Position numbers and translations under genes: made by a program
Source of the DNA: Gloeothece verrucosa PCC 7822
GTDB taxonomy: Bacteria; Cyanobacteriota; Cyanobacteriia; Cyanobacteriales; Microcystaceae
Length of the DNA stretch: 64,000 nt
Direction of reading: 5' to 3'
Assembly (NCBI RefSeq): GCF_000147335.1
Contig: NC_014502.1
Span: 186,001 to 250,000 of the forward strand
Part shown: positions 1 to 8,793 of the stretch, one piece after another
Layout: every line of letters starts with the position of its first letter
How positions within the stretch are numbered: position 1 is the stretch's first letter
The notes under the pieces: model-generated
Told to the model about the DNA's origin: nothing
What the model saw: only the letters and a program-made list of their open reading frames with translations
Database searches by the model: none

Positions 1-185
1 AAAAACTGTTGTGGTTGATGTTCCAACAAGGTAGCGACTTCATAGCTTACAATGGCCGGAAATTTTACACCGTCATCTGTAGTAAGAGTCCCCGTTGTGG
101 GGTCAGTTTTGGAGGGTTTGTAAGTTCCCCTGACGGTTCCGTAAGCTCTATATATTATGGGGTCGTTGTGGGGTTTTTCGCTCAT
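1..185 (-). CDS. Hypothetical protein, 3' part outside the window
   Basis: An open frame begins with ATG at 185 (MSEKPHNDPIIYRAYG) and stays open to the left edge, giving 61 residues. The pattern YRAYGTVRGTYKPS followed by a TDDGVKFPA segment recalls a short cyanobacterial plasmid family of unknown role (RAWGxVRGxYxPS...DG), but I cannot name a function. It is cut by the window edge, so length and C-terminus are unknown. A dispersed palindrome lies just upstream at 203-232. Confidence 0.6.
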   Translation of the reverse strand, partial: MSEKPHNDPIIYRAYGTVRGTYKPSKTDPTTGTLTTDDGVKFPAIVSYEVATLLEHQPQQF

Positions 186-202
186 GGATAGAAAACCAAA
201 CC

Positions 203-232
203 GCGCACGCGCAGCGACACGAGAGTGTTCGC
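203..232. repeat. REP-like dispersed palindrome, copy 1
   Basis: This copy contains CGCGCAGCGACAC followed by GTGTTCGC. It matches the element at 35510-35538 and, in reverse orientation, the one at 18098-18126. Such short GC-rich palindromes are common in cyanobacterial genomes and lie in non-coding DNA here. Confidence 0.6.
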
Positions 233-302
233 TATTGTTAATACTACAATATTTTAATCGAGCTTTTAAAATAATGTTAGCTATTTGTGCAAATATTGTA
301 GC

Positions 303-1142
303 TTAATTTTCCTCCAGCCAACGCCTTAAATCTTCTACACTACTAAAATCCAATAAAGCTTCTCCCAAGTTTTCTAATTGTTCAATTGATAGCGCCTGAA
401 TTTGTTCAATTTCTATTGGCGATATTTGACCAACGCGGCGGTTGAGTTGCCGTAAAACTAAATTGAAGCCCTCTTGTTGCCGTCCTTCAGTTAGAGCTTC
501 TTGATAAACACGAGTTTGTTTTAAGTCACTGAGGTTAAACATCGCTTCTATTTCCTCCCTAGTTTTTAATGGAAATTTATAGACAATAATACTTTCAATT
601 AAATCAATTAAGCTTTTCTGGATTGTTTCATCGCTTAATTGATTTTTGGAAAGTTCGATTAAGGCTTGAGCTTTGGCGACGGCTTGCTGTTCCGATTCTA
701 CTACTAATTTGATTACGTTAATACCCAGAGAACTATTAGCGGCTTCTTCTAATTTATCTAAATAAATTCTCCTGATGCTGGAGAGGCTAAGAAAATCCCT
801 GAAATGGATAGATTGTTCTCGTTCGACCGAACGGGTCGGATAAATTACCACAATCTGCCAAGAATAGGGAGGTTTATATTGTTTGAGAAACAGAAAAAAT
901 TCCGAAAATAAACGATAATATAAATCCGGATCGGGCTGAAATTGAACCTCGACTAGATACAAAGGTTTTGCCGTTTCTTCTATTGTCGGCATAAATAACC
1001 CATCCAGGCGGAAAGATAATTGCTTGATTTCTTGTGAAGTAAATTGATAATTATCAACCTCGGTTTCTCCTTCTCCAATTAAATCGAAGAAGCTTTTGGG
1101 AAAATTTAAGAATATTTGATAAAAAATACTATCGGTTTTCAC
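303..1142 (-). CDS. DUF2887/DUF4351 family protein (Rpn-like nuclease fold)
   Basis: This is the typical cyanobacterial DUF2887 protein with a C-terminal DUF4351 module. The N-terminal half carries KTDSIFYQIF and a VEVQF strand, which fits the PD-(D/E)XK-type (Rpn/PDDEXK transposase-like) fold. The last 55 residues (FNLVLRQLNRRVG... to RRWLEEN) are the DUF4351 signature. I prefer the GTG start at 1142 because family members begin near (M)KTDxxFY. The upstream ATG at 1211 only adds a frame-shifted copy of the preceding gene's end. The gene follows the aspartic-protease-like gene by about 8 bp. The cellular role of the family is unknown. Confidence 0.75.
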   Translation of the reverse strand: MKTDSIFYQIFLNFPKSFFDLIGEGETEVDNYQFTSQEIKQLSFRLDGLFMPTIEETAKPLYLVEVQFQPDPDLYYRLFSEFFLFLKQYKPPYSWQIVVIYPTRSVEREQSIHFRDFLSLSSIRRIYLDKLEEAANSSLGINVIKLVVESEQQAVAKAQALIELSKNQLSDETIQKSLIDLIESIIVYKFPLKTREEIEAMFNLSDLKQTRVYQEALTEGRQQEGFNLVLRQLNRRVGQISPIEIEQIQALSIEQLENLGEALLDFSSVEDLRRWLEEN

Positions 1143-1150
1143 TTGTTTTT

Positions 1151-1513
1151 TTATTCTAATTTTAATACTCCTTCTCGGTATTTGGCGATCAGATTGAATA
1201 GCTTGAGCCATTTTGATCCAAGTAAAACCTCTTCAAGAGCGTCACCGGCAAATACGGGAATTTCAAGCTCTTGCTCCGAAATTACAATTTTTCCCCTGTA
1301 GATATCGAAGTTTGCTAATCCTTGGGCAGTTAACAGTTCTTCTTGGTCGAAGTATGGCCATGCTAGTTCTTCTATATCCTGTTTATTGATAGCTAGATAC
1401 TCAGTAAAACCCGTATCTAACATTGCATCTACAGGCAAATATTCTCCTTCGCCGGTGATCAAATCAATCGGAAAAAAAAGTTCTCCTCGTTCTCCAAATT
1501 GACCTTGAATCAT
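1151..1513 (-). CDS. Retropepsin-like clan AA aspartic protease family protein
   Basis: A 120-residue protein with AMLDTGFTEYLAI near residue 31, matching the D-T-G active-site turn of clan AA (retropepsin-like) proteases, and a distal LLGSKWLKLF segment at the usual position. Many small cyanobacterial proteins of this type exist and their substrates are unknown. Its ATG overlaps the TGA of the upstream gene (ATGA at 1510-1513), so the two are probably translationally coupled. Confidence 0.7.
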   Translation of the reverse strand: MIQGQFGERGELFFPIDLITGEGEYLPVDAMLDTGFTEYLAINKQDIEELAWPYFDQEELLTAQGLANFDIYRGKIVISEQELEIPVFAGDALEEVLLGSKWLKLFNLIAKYREGVLKLE

Positions 1514-1824
1514 ATATTACCACAAGCTCCTGTTTCGTTTAAACAAAAAACACAATGAACTGAATTGGGATGTACCTGACGTGCTTTTTGATGAGCGATT
1601 TCTTTATCTGAATCAATAAAATATTCTCCACTTAATGGTTCAATGGCGATATACGAACCGTAATGATCTTCAATTAATTTTGTATGGACTTCATCAAATA
1701 TTACTTGACAACGTTGGTGGAAAGCTTCCCTTTCGGCTTTTCTTCTAGCCTTTTCTTCTGGTGTCCATTGGATTTCGGGAAAAATTCTTCCGCGTCGTGC
1801 GTGTTTTTTGGTGGACTGATTCAT
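1510..1824 (-). CDS. Hypothetical protein paired with aspartic protease-like gene
   Basis: A 104-residue protein with a basic, helical N-terminus and a central strand-rich part (YGSYIAIEPLSGEYFID). It is the upstream partner of the clan AA protease-like gene through a 4-bp ATGA overlap. Such two-gene arrangements recur in cyanobacteria and can resemble toxin-antitoxin cassettes, but nothing in the sequence proves that. Confidence 0.65.
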   Translation of the reverse strand: MNQSTKKHARRGRIFPEIQWTPEEKARRKAEREAFHQRCQVIFDEVHTKLIEDHYGSYIAIEPLSGEYFIDSDKEIAHQKARQVHPNSVHCVFCLNETGACGNI

Positions 1825-1938
1825 AGTTGTTTTACTCCAAAACTCTAATTTATTTTAGTTTACCAAATTATTGAAATTAGCGAATTTATATTTATTACTA
1901 ATTATTTTTTGCTTTTTTGAGCGCAGGGGAAACATTCG

Positions 1939-4686
1939 CTATTTCTTAAGTAATCGTTCTAAAAACCAAAGACCCAAAGGTTTGTGCAAACCAACATTTA
2001 GTTCGGGGCAGCTATGAGATGTCAGACATTTTGGACAACCACTATCATTACAATCACAACCACTGGCTAATTCGTAAGCTTTAGTGATACAGTTATCCCA
2101 ATCGGTAAAAATGGCTTCAGTTGTGCCATTACCTTCATGGTTACTATCGAACATATAAGCAATTATTGGATGGGCATTACTTTTTTTCTCAGGCTCTAAT
2201 TGTCGTTCAACGACCACTGAGCTAACATCAAATTCAGATGCCAAGAACAATAGTGGAACCGATTTCTCTAAGAAATGAGCCAGCGAATGGAGTGCGACTT
2301 GGACGGGATTGACTTCATTAATTGAATTCAATAATCCTGGTATAGCCTGAGCATCTCCAAACTCATGAAGTAGTTGCTTCTTTAGAGATTCGGCTTCATC
2401 GAAAATTTTTGAGGTAAGAGCATAATTAGCTTCTAATCTTAAAATCGGTGCTAAATATGATGTAATTAATGGCTCAAAACGGTTCTCGCCGATTAATTTT
2501 TGAGTTAGCCGCTCGGATAATTTTCGGTAGCAGCGACGGCATTTTTTTAAATCCTTTTGAGGCTGTTTAAAATCGGTACAGCTAGGATTGGTACACACCG
2601 GCGCATAAATTAACTCGAATTCCCGATATCCATGTACTTGCTCGGAAATAGTACCCCACCATAAAGTAGCCCGAAGATTTCCTTTAACGATTGCAGTGGA
2701 AATAATTTTAGGTGAGTCTAATTGGAATTGTGTTAATATTTCAAACTCGACAATCGGTTGAGTACGGTTATTCGGTAAGTCAACTTTCTTGAGAATAGCC
2801 CGTAATAAATCACTATCTAATTTCTCACATCGTCGGATGACGGTTTCTCCTTCCTCACTGGTGATGTAGATAGCATCAGTGTGACATTCCCGATGTGCGA
2901 AATTTAAAGCCATCTCCTCAAATACCTCCCCCGTATCCGAATCGATGAGGTTGACCGTTTCGTCAATTATTCCCCTTAAAGAAACATTTTTATGGGGAAA
3001 ACCTTTCTTAACTAAAACCTGATTGGGTCCCCAAAACAATTGTTGCTGTTTGATTAATTCGGCACTAATGGCTGCTGAGGTTTCACCGAAATAATTAGAA
3101 ATGTTTTGTGAAGGAATCCCCCCTTCAGTTGCCGCACATAATAAATGATTGGCTAATACCGGTGGATAGTTTGGCTGAAGTTTAATCTTCTCGACTGGGG
3201 CAAATAGGCGATCGGGATTGCTCGAATAATAATAATCTATGTGATTGGAGCCATCTGGAATAAATACAATTAATCCTGGTGCAGAGCGTCCCGTCCTCCC
3301 TGCCCTCTGCCACAGGCTATTTAGTGATGTGGCTCCGCGTATGATAACGAAATCTAAACTGGGTAAATCGACCCCAGCCTCCAGCGCGGTCGTAGTTATA
3401 AGAATTTTAATTCTTTTTTGACTTAATTTACCGATTAATTCCGTTCGTTTAGCTGCCGTCAGCGAACCGTAAAAAAGCTCGATCTCGCTGCAATATCCCC
3501 CCATCTGATAGCGCAAGTGTGAAAATAAACTTTTAGCTGTTGCTCGTGAATTAACAAAAACCAATCCTGACAACCCATAACCCCATAAAAAGCGGATCAT
3601 CGTGGCTGCGGTGAAATTGGGGGCGGCTTGAGGTTTTAATACCAGTAACGTTTTTTCATGGGTTAATGCACCACTGCGATCGATTAATGTAATTTCTTTC
3701 TTAGGCAACCCCGTCAACGTAGAAGCTAACTCAAGAGGATTAGAAATCGTCGCAGTGGAAATTACCCATTGTAATGAAGTAGGATTGCCTGTATTATCGC
3801 AAGCCAGCCTCAGCCTTCTCGTGACATTAGCGAAGTGTATGCCAAAAGAGCCTATATAACTATGAGCCTCATCGATGACGACCAACGAGAGTCTGTTTAA
3901 AAACTCCTGCCAATTGTACATTTTGGGATTGCTGGTATTCCATAATTGATAATGAAGGACATCCGGCGACATCAATATAATGTCAGGGCATTTTCCTTGG
4001 CAGAAGTATTGTTTACGAACTTCTAGAGGTATGTCTCCCGTGCATCGTGCGATCGCTAACTGCTGACTTGCTGGTAGGGCTTCATTTAGACGGATCAGTT
4101 TTTCATATTGATCGGCGGCTAATGCTTTTAATGGATAAATTAATAAAGTGGTTTTGTGTTGTGATAGAGCTAACTCAAAGCTATACGGGGTAAAAGCCAT
4201 CGTTTTCCCCGATGCTGTCGGCGTGGTGAGGGTGATGGATAAACCAGTGGTTAATTGTTTCCAGGCTGATAGTTGGTGCGAATAAAATTGTTGGATTCCT
4301 GTGGCCAGAAGTGCCCTCTTGGTAGATGGGTGCAAATTATCAGGAATTGGTGAAGTGTCAGCTTCATTTCCGGGGATTATCTTCACTCCACTCAAATCTG
4401 TTGACCACTCTGACGCGATCGCACGATAGGTTGGATGAGCGATGATGCTCAAGTCGACTGTGTTCGTTATCTCGATTGTCGGGGCACTTAAAGAGTTTAA
4501 TTGTACCTGATAAGTTTTGCCGTTAATTTGTATGTTGACTATTCTGTCTAAAAACCCAATTACTGTACCATGACATTTATGTTGATTAGAATAGACGAGT
4601 TTTCCCACATCTAACCATTCTGGGTAAGTGGGAGGAGTGGCGTTAAGGGCTTTTCTTAAGGCGGCTTGATCTATTGGTGAGTCCAT
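1939..4686 (-). CDS. DEAD/DEAH-box helicase with DUF1998 (MrfA/YprA-like)
   Basis: A superfamily 2 helicase of 915 residues. The Walker A-type motif TPTASGKTMAF is near residue 157, DEAH lies in VVIDEAHSY near 271, and the C-terminal helicase lobe carries LITTTALEAGVDLPSLD and the motif VI stretch LWQRAGRTGRS. The C-terminal third holds a cysteine set (CDCNDSGCPKCL plus CTNPSC and CRRC) typical of the DUF1998 zinc module found in MrfA, a 3'-5' helicase involved in repair of crosslinked DNA. All core motifs look intact. It stands at the downstream end of the minus-strand DNA-metabolism block, about 120 bp from its upstream neighbour, so it may have its own promoter. Confidence 0.88.
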   Translation of the reverse strand: MDSPIDQAALRKALNATPPTYPEWLDVGKLVYSNQHKCHGTVIGFLDRIVNIQINGKTYQVQLNSLSAPTIEITNTVDLSIIAHPTYRAIASEWSTDLSGVKIIPGNEADTSPIPDNLHPSTKRALLATGIQQFYSHQLSAWKQLTTGLSITLTTPTASGKTMAFTPYSFELALSQHKTTLLIYPLKALAADQYEKLIRLNEALPASQQLAIARCTGDIPLEVRKQYFCQGKCPDIILMSPDVLHYQLWNTSNPKMYNWQEFLNRLSLVVIDEAHSYIGSFGIHFANVTRRLRLACDNTGNPTSLQWVISTATISNPLELASTLTGLPKKEITLIDRSGALTHEKTLLVLKPQAAPNFTAATMIRFLWGYGLSGLVFVNSRATAKSLFSHLRYQMGGYCSEIELFYGSLTAAKRTELIGKLSQKRIKILITTTALEAGVDLPSLDFVIIRGATSLNSLWQRAGRTGRSAPGLIVFIPDGSNHIDYYYSSNPDRLFAPVEKIKLQPNYPPVLANHLLCAATEGGIPSQNISNYFGETSAAISAELIKQQQLFWGPNQVLVKKGFPHKNVSLRGIIDETVNLIDSDTGEVFEEMALNFAHRECHTDAIYITSEEGETVIRRCEKLDSDLLRAILKKVDLPNNRTQPIVEFEILTQFQLDSPKIISTAIVKGNLRATLWWGTISEQVHGYREFELIYAPVCTNPSCTDFKQPQKDLKKCRRCYRKLSERLTQKLIGENRFEPLITSYLAPILRLEANYALTSKIFDEAESLKKQLLHEFGDAQAIPGLLNSINEVNPVQVALHSLAHFLEKSVPLLFLASEFDVSSVVVERQLEPEKKSNAHPIIAYMFDSNHEGNGTTEAIFTDWDNCITKAYELASGCDCNDSGCPKCLTSHSCPELNVGLHKPLGLWFLERLLKK

Positions 4687-4809
4687 AATTGTATATTTTA
4701 GCCGAAGTGTAGGGTTGTTAGGCTGGTTTTAAGAGATAATTAGATTGACCAGTTAGCATTAGGAAAAAGGGACGGGAATTGAGGCAATGGGATTTAACAA
4801 TCATGTTTA

Positions 4810-5067
4810 TTAAAAATTTAAAACTTCTTCAATGAATTGATTGATTTCTTCTTGAGAGGCATCTTTAGTACGGGCGGGTTTGAAACCCGCCCCTACGATC
4901 AGGTCACAAGCTGCGCTACATAGCATCAAATGATTACTAAAATCGGGGTCATAATCTGAGCAATCTTTACCATCTTGCCAATGAAACTGCGCGGACATTA
5001 GGGGTAACTCTGCCTTAAAGGTTTCGGTAACAGCAACTCGTCCGTTTTCTAAAAGTTGTGTAGTCAT
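4810..5067 (-). CDS. Small conserved protein, paralog of the 57533 gene, with in-frame palindrome insert
   Basis: I chose the ATG at 5067 because GGAG sits 8 bases upstream. The protein (MTTQLLENGRVAVTETF, then FHWQDGKD and LMLCSAACD) aligns over its length with the product of 57533-57847 (AITETF, HYWQDGQD, YLVLCSPCGD, KDASQQE). The one clear difference is an extra VGAGFKPAR segment here, encoded by the palindrome at 4869-4896. The function is unknown. The paralog lies among the SSB-like genes and has an SSB-tip-like tail; this copy ends FIEEVLNF and lacks it. Confidence 0.7.
   Translation of the reverse strand: MTTQLLENGRVAVTETFKAELPLMSAQFHWQDGKDCSDYDPDFSNHLMLCSAACDLIVGAGFKPARTKDASQEEINQFIEEVLNF
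4869..4896. repeat. GC-rich palindrome inserted in a coding sequence
   Basis: GGGCGGGTTT at 4872-4881 and AAACCCGCCC at 4883-4892 are perfect inverted arms around one base; with one mismatch the arms extend into GTA and TAC. The palindrome is translated in frame as VGAGFKPAR inside the 4810-5067 gene and is absent from the paralog at 57533. Confidence 0.85.
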
Positions 5068-5217
5068 GATAATTCTCCATTTAATAAACTTCATTTAAAA
5101 TTGGATGAGAGCATTAGGGGTAAAATTAAAACGAATCACCCAGACGGTTAAAGAGTCATTCCCTCCAAAAAACTGTGAGATAAATTCCTCATGTATTGGG
5201 CTAGAGAATTTAATTGT

Positions 5218-6211
5218 TCAAGACCAGTTAACTAATGTTGGTTCGATCCACACCCATTTACGCTCAGTTCTGCATTGCCCGACAGCAACCTTTTTCATGT
5301 GGCCTCTTCGCGCAATGAGGGCGAGGAGAGGCATGGTTTGAAGGGGAAATCTTAAGACTTGACGGAGTAGCGGCTTGATAATTTTTGCCAATCCAAGAGG
5401 GTGTTAAGGGGATATTTTTCGTATTTTTAGGACTATAAGCTCTTTCTTCGGATAAATCAATCTTATCACCCCGTATTTGTAGATAAAGAAGAATTTTTAT
5501 GATTAAATCATCAATCATAGAGCAAAAGCGTTGCTCGGTTTCTTTGTCGGATCGGGGAATATTAAGATAATCGTGGTATTCGACAATAGTGAGTTCGCCT
5601 CGTGTGATTTCTCCTTCTGTAATCTCCTGTATTCCTTTATAAATCAAACCTTTAACCGAAGTTGTCCAAACAATTTTATCAACGGTTAATGTAGTACCAG
5701 GAATTGATTGAACTTGCCCCATTGAATCTATTATTTCAATAGACGGCTGTTGGAAACCAGCCGGCAAATAGCGAAAATAAAGCCACTCCAGGGGCAGTCG
5801 ATCAGGAGTGAGAATTAAATTCTCTGGTAGGACGAACATCGCGCGGCTAAAAGGGATTTTAAGTTCTCCAACGGATGAGGGAAGTTCGGTGGAGAGTAGA
5901 GACTTAATTAAATCTTTATTCACCCAGTAAAAGGGAGCCTTTTCTTTAATAAAGTCAAAAGCTCCAGCTACAGCAGTCAACCAAATAGGATCGTGTAAAA
6001 TATCAGATTCGTAAAAGCTATTCGGAAGAATCTTATCACTGCCACCTGTTAAAAACGTATTGGCCAAACAAACTGACTTTATGGGAGTGTAACCTCTAAC
6101 TTTTTGGTAATTGTATTTCTGGAGTAATTGTTGGTAAAGGGGGGTTTTTTGATAGAGATTGCTAATTTCTCGGTATTGGGCTTTAGCTAAGGCGGGAATG
6201 GTGCTGTTCAT
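5218..6211 (-). pseudogene. Frameshifted plasmid/phage-type hypothetical protein (HxSPRxHWRRGH family)
   Basis: The main frame runs from ATG 6211 to a stop at 5264. Its C-terminus starts as the family motif HASPRPH and then goes out of register. One frame over, the expected continuation is present: RRGHMKKVAVGQ, then RKWVWIEPTLVNW, ending at a TGA at 5218-5220. A single extra base in the CGCGCA run near 5309-5314 (TGCGCGAAG where TGGCGAAG would give HWRR) restores one reading frame. Proteins with this C-terminal motif are frequent in phages and plasmids and have unknown function. The copy is probably broken, unless the extra base is a sequencing error. Confidence 0.75.
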
Positions 6212-6322
6212 ATTGATTAATGATCGGGTAGCTTAAGGCTGCTTATTTGAATTTTAAAAGAAAAAGTAGGCTAGGAGAAAGCGAAACTCCAGGGAATGGG
6301 CATACAAGCGAATATAATTTTC

Positions 6323-6754
6323 TCAAAAAAGGTATTGAGCTAAAGAATTTAATTTTTTAAGAGTATTGTCATCAAATATCATCCAGCACTCATCAATATG
6401 CTCGGAGGGATACTCTTCCGTAATTGTTTTTAGTTCCTCGAAAGTTTGAACCTGTTCGAGTTTCTCTAACAAAGGAATTAGATCAATTCCTGTTTGTAGC
6501 TGGTAAAGTTTTAGTTTATCTTCTCTACCATGAGGAAAGTTAAAAACGGCGAGCGCCGAAGTTAATAAACGGTTTTTAATTTCTTCTTTTTTTGAGCTAT
6601 CTTTTAGCTGTAGGACAATATTCGTGTAGTTATCTGAATAACCCGACATAACTATTTGTCCGTAACGCTCGACTAAATTAGCGGCCTTCATTAAGTCTAA
6701 AAAAGGAAAGTAAATATCTAGTCCAACGGGGTTAATTTCTGGGTTATTACTCAT
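6323..6754 (-). CDS. Hypothetical protein
   Basis: A 143-residue acidic protein with no motif that I recognise. It is probably mostly helical, with several charged segments. It sits about 30 bp downstream of the exonuclease-like gene at 6787-7476 on the same strand, so it is likely co-transcribed with the DNA-metabolism block. Confidence 0.6.
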   Translation of the reverse strand: MSNNPEINPVGLDIYFPFLDLMKAANLVERYGQIVMSGYSDNYTNIVLQLKDSSKKEEIKNRLLTSALAVFNFPHGREDKLKLYQLQTGIDLIPLLEKLEQVQTFEELKTITEEYPSEHIDECWMIFDDNTLKKLNSLAQYLF

Positions 6755-6786
6755 GGTTAAATCCTCTTAAAGTTCTCTTTTTATTT

Positions 6787-7476
6787 TTAAAGAGGGATTT
6801 CATCAAGCTCTTGGAGTTCAATCTCCGTCTCAGAAATAGGAGAAATAATCGTTCTCGATTCTGTACCTAGTGGAGCGTTATATCCTCTTAAATGAAGTCC
6901 AACAGTTTTCTCAATGGGATCGATTAAATTATCCCGATGAATCCAAATTTGTTTTAAAGCTAAAATCTCGTTGACTAAATAATCAGCCACCGCCCACTGT
7001 TGCCCTCTCTGCCAGAAAATAGGAGCTAATTCTTTTTTCTCTAAAAGTTTGATGTTAGTGTTAGCAGCCACCAAATTTTTTAAGTTATATCCTTTGCGGG
7101 TAACGCCCCATGTGTACTCCCTTGGCATCCCTGCGGCTGCCCAAACTTCGGTGAGTAAATCGTAATTAGTTTTTATTTCAATCCCGTTAGCATAACATAA
7201 GTTATCATCAAAGCGCAGAGAATTAAACCCAACAATTAGCTCAGAAGAATTAATGACTTTTTGGAATTGAGAGAAAGCCCTTTCAGGATACAGCCTTATT
7301 GAATTATCCCAGGACGACCAGCAGCCAATTAAACTGATTTCTAAATGGGGAAAATCACCCCAACCGGAACAATAACTCAGTTGAATTCTTTGTCCGTTAA
7401 TATGCCGAGTAGAAATTCGTCCGTTCGAGTCGGGAATGCAGTTAAGGGGAAAGCTGGAATAAATTAAAGTTTTCAT
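6787..7476 (-). CDS. RNase H-fold 3'-5' exonuclease-like protein
   Basis: A 229-residue protein with the middle and end of a DnaQ/DNA-polymerase-exo fold. The LIVGFNSLRFDDNLCYANGI-like segment resembles motif II of YprB/PolB-type exonucleases, followed by YDLLTEVW, GYNLKNLV and a terminal VADYLVNEILALKQIW helix with the expected motif III aspartate. The usual N-terminal DxE of motif I is not visible, so catalytic activity is doubtful. The extreme C-terminus ends ELDEIPL, similar to the acidic tip of SSB proteins. Neighbours are other nuclease-like and coiled-coil genes on the same strand. Confidence 0.6.
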   Translation of the reverse strand: MKTLIYSSFPLNCIPDSNGRISTRHINGQRIQLSYCSGWGDFPHLEISLIGCWSSWDNSIRLYPERAFSQFQKVINSSELIVGFNSLRFDDNLCYANGIEIKTNYDLLTEVWAAAGMPREYTWGVTRKGYNLKNLVAANTNIKLLEKKELAPIFWQRGQQWAVADYLVNEILALKQIWIHRDNLIDPIEKTVGLHLRGYNAPLGTESRTIISPISETEIELQELDEIPL

Positions 7477-7517
7477 GAGCGGAAATTTGGGATTGATAAT
7501 TGATAACTGATAACGGA

Positions 7518-7533
7518 TAACGGTTAACCGTTA
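7518..7533. repeat. Perfect 16-bp palindrome in intergenic region
   Basis: TAACGGTTAACCGTTA is a perfect palindrome, preceded by the degenerate units GATAACTGATAACGGATAACGG. It lies between two minus-strand genes, about 40 bp upstream of the 7476 start, and could be a regulatory site. Confidence 0.4.
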
Positions 7534-7557
7534 ACTACCAATATTTGTTGAAACGAA

Positions 7558-7755
7558 TTAATCTTTAATTCGTCTCTTTAATGTTTCGTTTTCTTCCCTA
7601 AGTTCCGTTAACCGATTTCGAGCCTGAAAAGGAATCGGTTGAGAATGTTCTAGCTCTAATTCATTTTTTAACGTTTTTACTTCTTTTTCAAGTCGAGCAA
7701 TTTTTACAAGAAGTTTTAACGGAATAGTTTTAGCTTTAACTTTTCTTCCTAACAT
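7558..7755 (-). CDS. Small coiled-coil protein
   Basis: A 65-residue protein: a basic start (MLGRKVKAKTIPLK), then heptad-like leucines (KIARLEKEVKTLKNELELEH) and a second coil (LTELREENETLKRRI). The broken gene at 8524-8781 is a paralog with the same order of basic start, coil, proline break and second coil. Its function is unknown; a structural or DNA-associated accessory is possible. Confidence 0.6.
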   Translation of the reverse strand: MLGRKVKAKTIPLKLLVKIARLEKEVKTLKNELELEHSQPIPFQARNRLTELREENETLKRRIKD

Positions 7756-7829
7756 TATTTAATTCTCCTACAATTTATGGATTTTCCCGAGAAGAGAGAG
7801 AAAATATCTCTCTCTTCTCTCGACAAATT

Positions 7830-8465
7830 TTAAGCCGCCACTACACCGTTACCTGTTAACATGGGGGGTGAAGCTGTAAGGAAGGCGGCTTGTATCAAGT
7901 TTCTGAGTCGTTTGTGGGTTAGACCAATTTCTGAGATCTTTTGAGCGATGGTCGGCAACTGCTTGGCTTTCCCTGAAATCTCAAGTTGTTGCTTGATAAA
8001 GTTCACGGTGGTTTCGGGTTCACTTTGTAGAATTGTCTGTATTTGAGTCGGAGTTAACTTTGTACTATCGTCGTCGTGGGGTGGTAAAGCTTCTACCATT
8101 AAAGGAATATTTTGAGCATCAGTTGTAGGTTCAGTGTCCTCTCCTTGTGGATTTAAGAACCGGCCAGATTGGGCATACTCAGAATGATTATTGATTACCT
8201 CAGTGGCAATCTCTTGTATTTCAGTTGCCAAGTTTTGTAAACTGTCAGGGTCAAAAACGGGGCAGAGATCTTTAAACAATTTTCGGATTTGGTTCAATAA
8301 TGATTGCGCCTCTCTTTCTGCGGTTTTCTGTCCTTGAGCAAGTTGTTCTCTAATTCGGAATTCCTGCTCTAAGTCAGTCAGTTGCTTTTTGAGATTAGCA
8401 ATATGAGACAGAATCTCTTGATTATTTTCTTCGGTTAGTTCGATAGATTTTTGTAAGACACTCAT
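7830..8465 (-). CDS. Hypothetical protein with N-terminal coiled coil
   Basis: A 211-residue protein. Residues 5-65 form a predicted coiled coil (LTEENNQEILSHIANLKKQL and following). A disordered linker rich in D, E and T follows near 105-135, then a helical C-terminal domain (TPTQIQTILQSEPETTVNFI) that might be a helix-turn-helix-type module, though I do not recognise a family. It is flanked by the paired coiled-coil genes and read in the same direction. Confidence 0.6.
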   Translation of the reverse strand: MSVLQKSIELTEENNQEILSHIANLKKQLTDLEQEFRIREQLAQGQKTAEREAQSLLNQIRKLFKDLCPVFDPDSLQNLATEIQEIATEVINNHSEYAQSGRFLNPQGEDTEPTTDAQNIPLMVEALPPHDDDSTKLTPTQIQTILQSEPETTVNFIKQQLEISGKAKQLPTIAQKISEIGLTHKRLRNLIQAAFLTASPPMLTGNGVVAA

Positions 8466-8523
8466 GGGATTCTCTCTAGTTATTGAAAAGGTTTATTAAG
8501 GCAAAAATTAGGGAAGTTAATCG

Positions 8524-8781
8524 TCATTGATAGGGGTTTAGTTTTCCCAAAACTAACGAGGATAATTCATTTTTGAGTCTTGAATTTTCCGCCTGTAACT
8601 GACTGATAAGAAGCGGATTAGAGTGACAATTTTTTCAAGAACGTTCTTGCTCTAATTGAAGAGACAGTTGTAGATTTTCTTCAAGTAATTGACCAAAAGG
8701 ACGAATAGCTTTAACTGGCAGCTTCTTCTTTAATTTCCGACCGAGGGGCAGATTGCTCGATGGTTGCTGGTATGGTTTCAT
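8524..8781 (-). pseudogene. Coiled-coil gene interrupted by TGA, paralog of 7558-7755
   Basis: ATG at 8781 opens MKPYQQPSSNLPLGRKLKKK, which runs to an in-frame TGA at 8635-8637 after LQLEQERS. The same frame then continues with NPLLISQLQAENSRLKNELS to a stop at 8524-8526. Basic start, coil, N-P break and second coil match the intact 65-residue protein at 7558-7755. A single nonsense change is the simplest reading. Readthrough cannot be excluded, but nothing supports selenocysteine here. Confidence 0.6.
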
Positions 8782-8793
8782 GGGCTACACTCG

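Noticed and set aside
8524..8781. Selenocysteine reading of the internal TGA
   Set aside because: No SECIS-like structure or Sec family is evident; a nonsense mutation is simpler.
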